Positions 5,012 to 5,689 of a DNA stretch of 5,689 nucleotides are shown piece after piece; position 1 is the stretch's first letter, and each line of letters opens with the position of its first letter. Position numbers and translations under genes: made by a program. Source of the stretch: Candidatus Sumerlaeota bacterium (GTDB lineage: Bacteria > UBP6 > UBA1177); contig SLGQ01000102.1 in assembly GCA_007136595.1 (NCBI GenBank), forward strand, positions 1 through 5,689. The letters are read 5' to 3'. The notes below the pieces were generated by a model. The model had not been told where the DNA came from. It ran no database searches and was given only the letters and a program-made list of their open reading frames with translations.

Positions 5012-5689
5012 CTAATTGCAGCGAGCAGGGTCCTGGGCTTCGATGATTCCACCCAGTATTTCAGCATGAGGTAATTTTTCTTTCAACTGATTTATTACTG
5101 TAAAATCAGTTATACAATTCTCCCGCACATTCAACCTTTCAAGGTTAACAAGGTTAAGTAATACGGGGAGGGTTTCGTTGGTGAGGTAGTTGCCTGTGAT
5201 AGTGAAAAATGTTAATTCTGTCAGATTTGCAACTTCTTCCATTGAATCGAGCTCGTTGGTATCGACAGCCAGTGTTTTAAGGTTTGTTAAATTTTCTATC
5301 CCTTCAAGAGAAGTTAATTTGTTTGCAGCTACAATGAGGCTTCTCAACTCTGTTAAACTTTCGGCATTTTTCAATGATGCAATATTATTCTTGCTTGCGG
5401 TCAAAACTCTCAGCTTCTTCATATCTTTTAAGGGCTCAAGTGATGTGATTCCGCAATCTTGAATATTAAGTTCTTCAAGCCCGGTCAAATCTCTCAGAGA
5501 ATTTTGATCAAGGTTTTCATTGTTTCTCAAGTTGAGCTTTTTAAGAGATTTGACATGTTTAAGAGGAGAAACATCTGTAATATCATTAGTGGTGATAGAC
5601 ATGTCCTTTAAAGATGGAAACCTTTCCAATCCGTCAAGATATCTTATCCCTCTGTTGCTGCAAAGTAGCTGATCAACATCTTCAACATC
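5012..5689 (-). CDS. Leucine-rich-repeat protein, C-terminal part (5' end outside window)
   Basis: The frame stays open to the window edge, giving 225 residues and a TAG stop. An in-frame TTG at 5629 is not the start, because an LRR unit continues upstream of it. Seen: about nine repeats, mostly 22 residues, of the SDS22/internalin type (LxxLxLxxNxIxxLxxLxxL), for example TNLKTLAVDTNELDSMEEV, closing with a cap-like segment containing LKEKLPHAEILGG and a short tail ending ARCN. Such repeats stack into a curved solenoid that binds proteins or other ligands. Signal peptide, anchor or catalytic domain, if any, would lie beyond the right edge, so location and role cannot be judged. It is in the same orientation as the DUF1566 gene but separated from it by 494 bases of repeats and a promoter, so it is probably a separate transcript. 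Confidence 0.87.
   Translation of the reverse strand, partial: DVEDVDQLLCSNRGIRYLDGLERFPSLKDMSITTNDITDVSPLKHVKSLKKLNLRNNENLDQNSLRDLTGLEELNIQDCGITSLEPLKDMKKLRVLTASKNNIASLKNAESLTELRSLIVAANKLTSLEGIENLTNLKTLAVDTNELDSMEEVANLTELTFFTITGNYLTNETLPVLLNLVNLERLNVRENCITDFTVINQLKEKLPHAEILGGIIEAQDPARCN

Noticed and set aside
5012..5629. LRR gene complete with a TTG start at 5629
   Set aside because: The frame continues open to the window edge and the upstream codons encode another LRR unit, so the gene is truncated by the window.

Overview
This window looks like a stretch of bacterial chromosome from a Gram-negative-type organism with AT-rich coding DNA. The evidence is a cytoplasmic murein LD-carboxypeptidase, two genes encoding typical lipoprotein signal peptides, strong AGGAGG/GGAGG ribosome-binding sites and one good sigma70-like promoter. 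The lipoproteins, one with an Asp/His-rich linker behind the lipid anchor and one with a cysteine-rich DUF1566 domain, resemble those of deltaproteobacteria and related uncultured lineages. That taxonomic guess is an inference; nothing here fixes the taxon.

Layout from left to right. Bases 10-936 (minus) encode an LdcA-type LD-carboxypeptidase of peptidoglycan recycling. A short AT-rich divergent intergenic region (937-1055) separates it from a membrane-anchored coiled-coil/TPR protein (1056-1931, plus; start corrected from an upstream TTG). After a 90-base gap comes a large lipoprotein of the PAPS-independent arylsulfotransferase (ASST) family (2022-3914, plus). It abuts, with no spacer, a convergent small DUF1566 lipoprotein gene (3915-4517, minus) that has its own promoter. 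Bases 4601-5011 carry no gene but a dense patchwork of short repeats. At the right edge is the 3' part of a leucine-rich-repeat gene (5012-5689, minus), which runs off the window.

The genes do not form an obvious single pathway. The common theme is the cell envelope: murein recycling, a probable periplasm-facing TPR protein, and two lipoproteins. The two plus-strand genes could share a transcript, but nothing proves it.

The two things most worth a second look are these. First, the ASST homologue is lipid-anchored, has an extra segment of about 60-70 residues with a calcium-loop-like motif, has only one cysteine besides the lipidated one, and has a shifted active-site arginine. Second, the repeat patchwork contains copies of a TCTGTGT...TCTGTGGC element interrupted by different short inserts, several of which are internally bracketed by direct repeats. 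I see no CRISPR array, transposase, tRNA, rRNA, phage gene or recognisable defence system, and I do not claim a new system.
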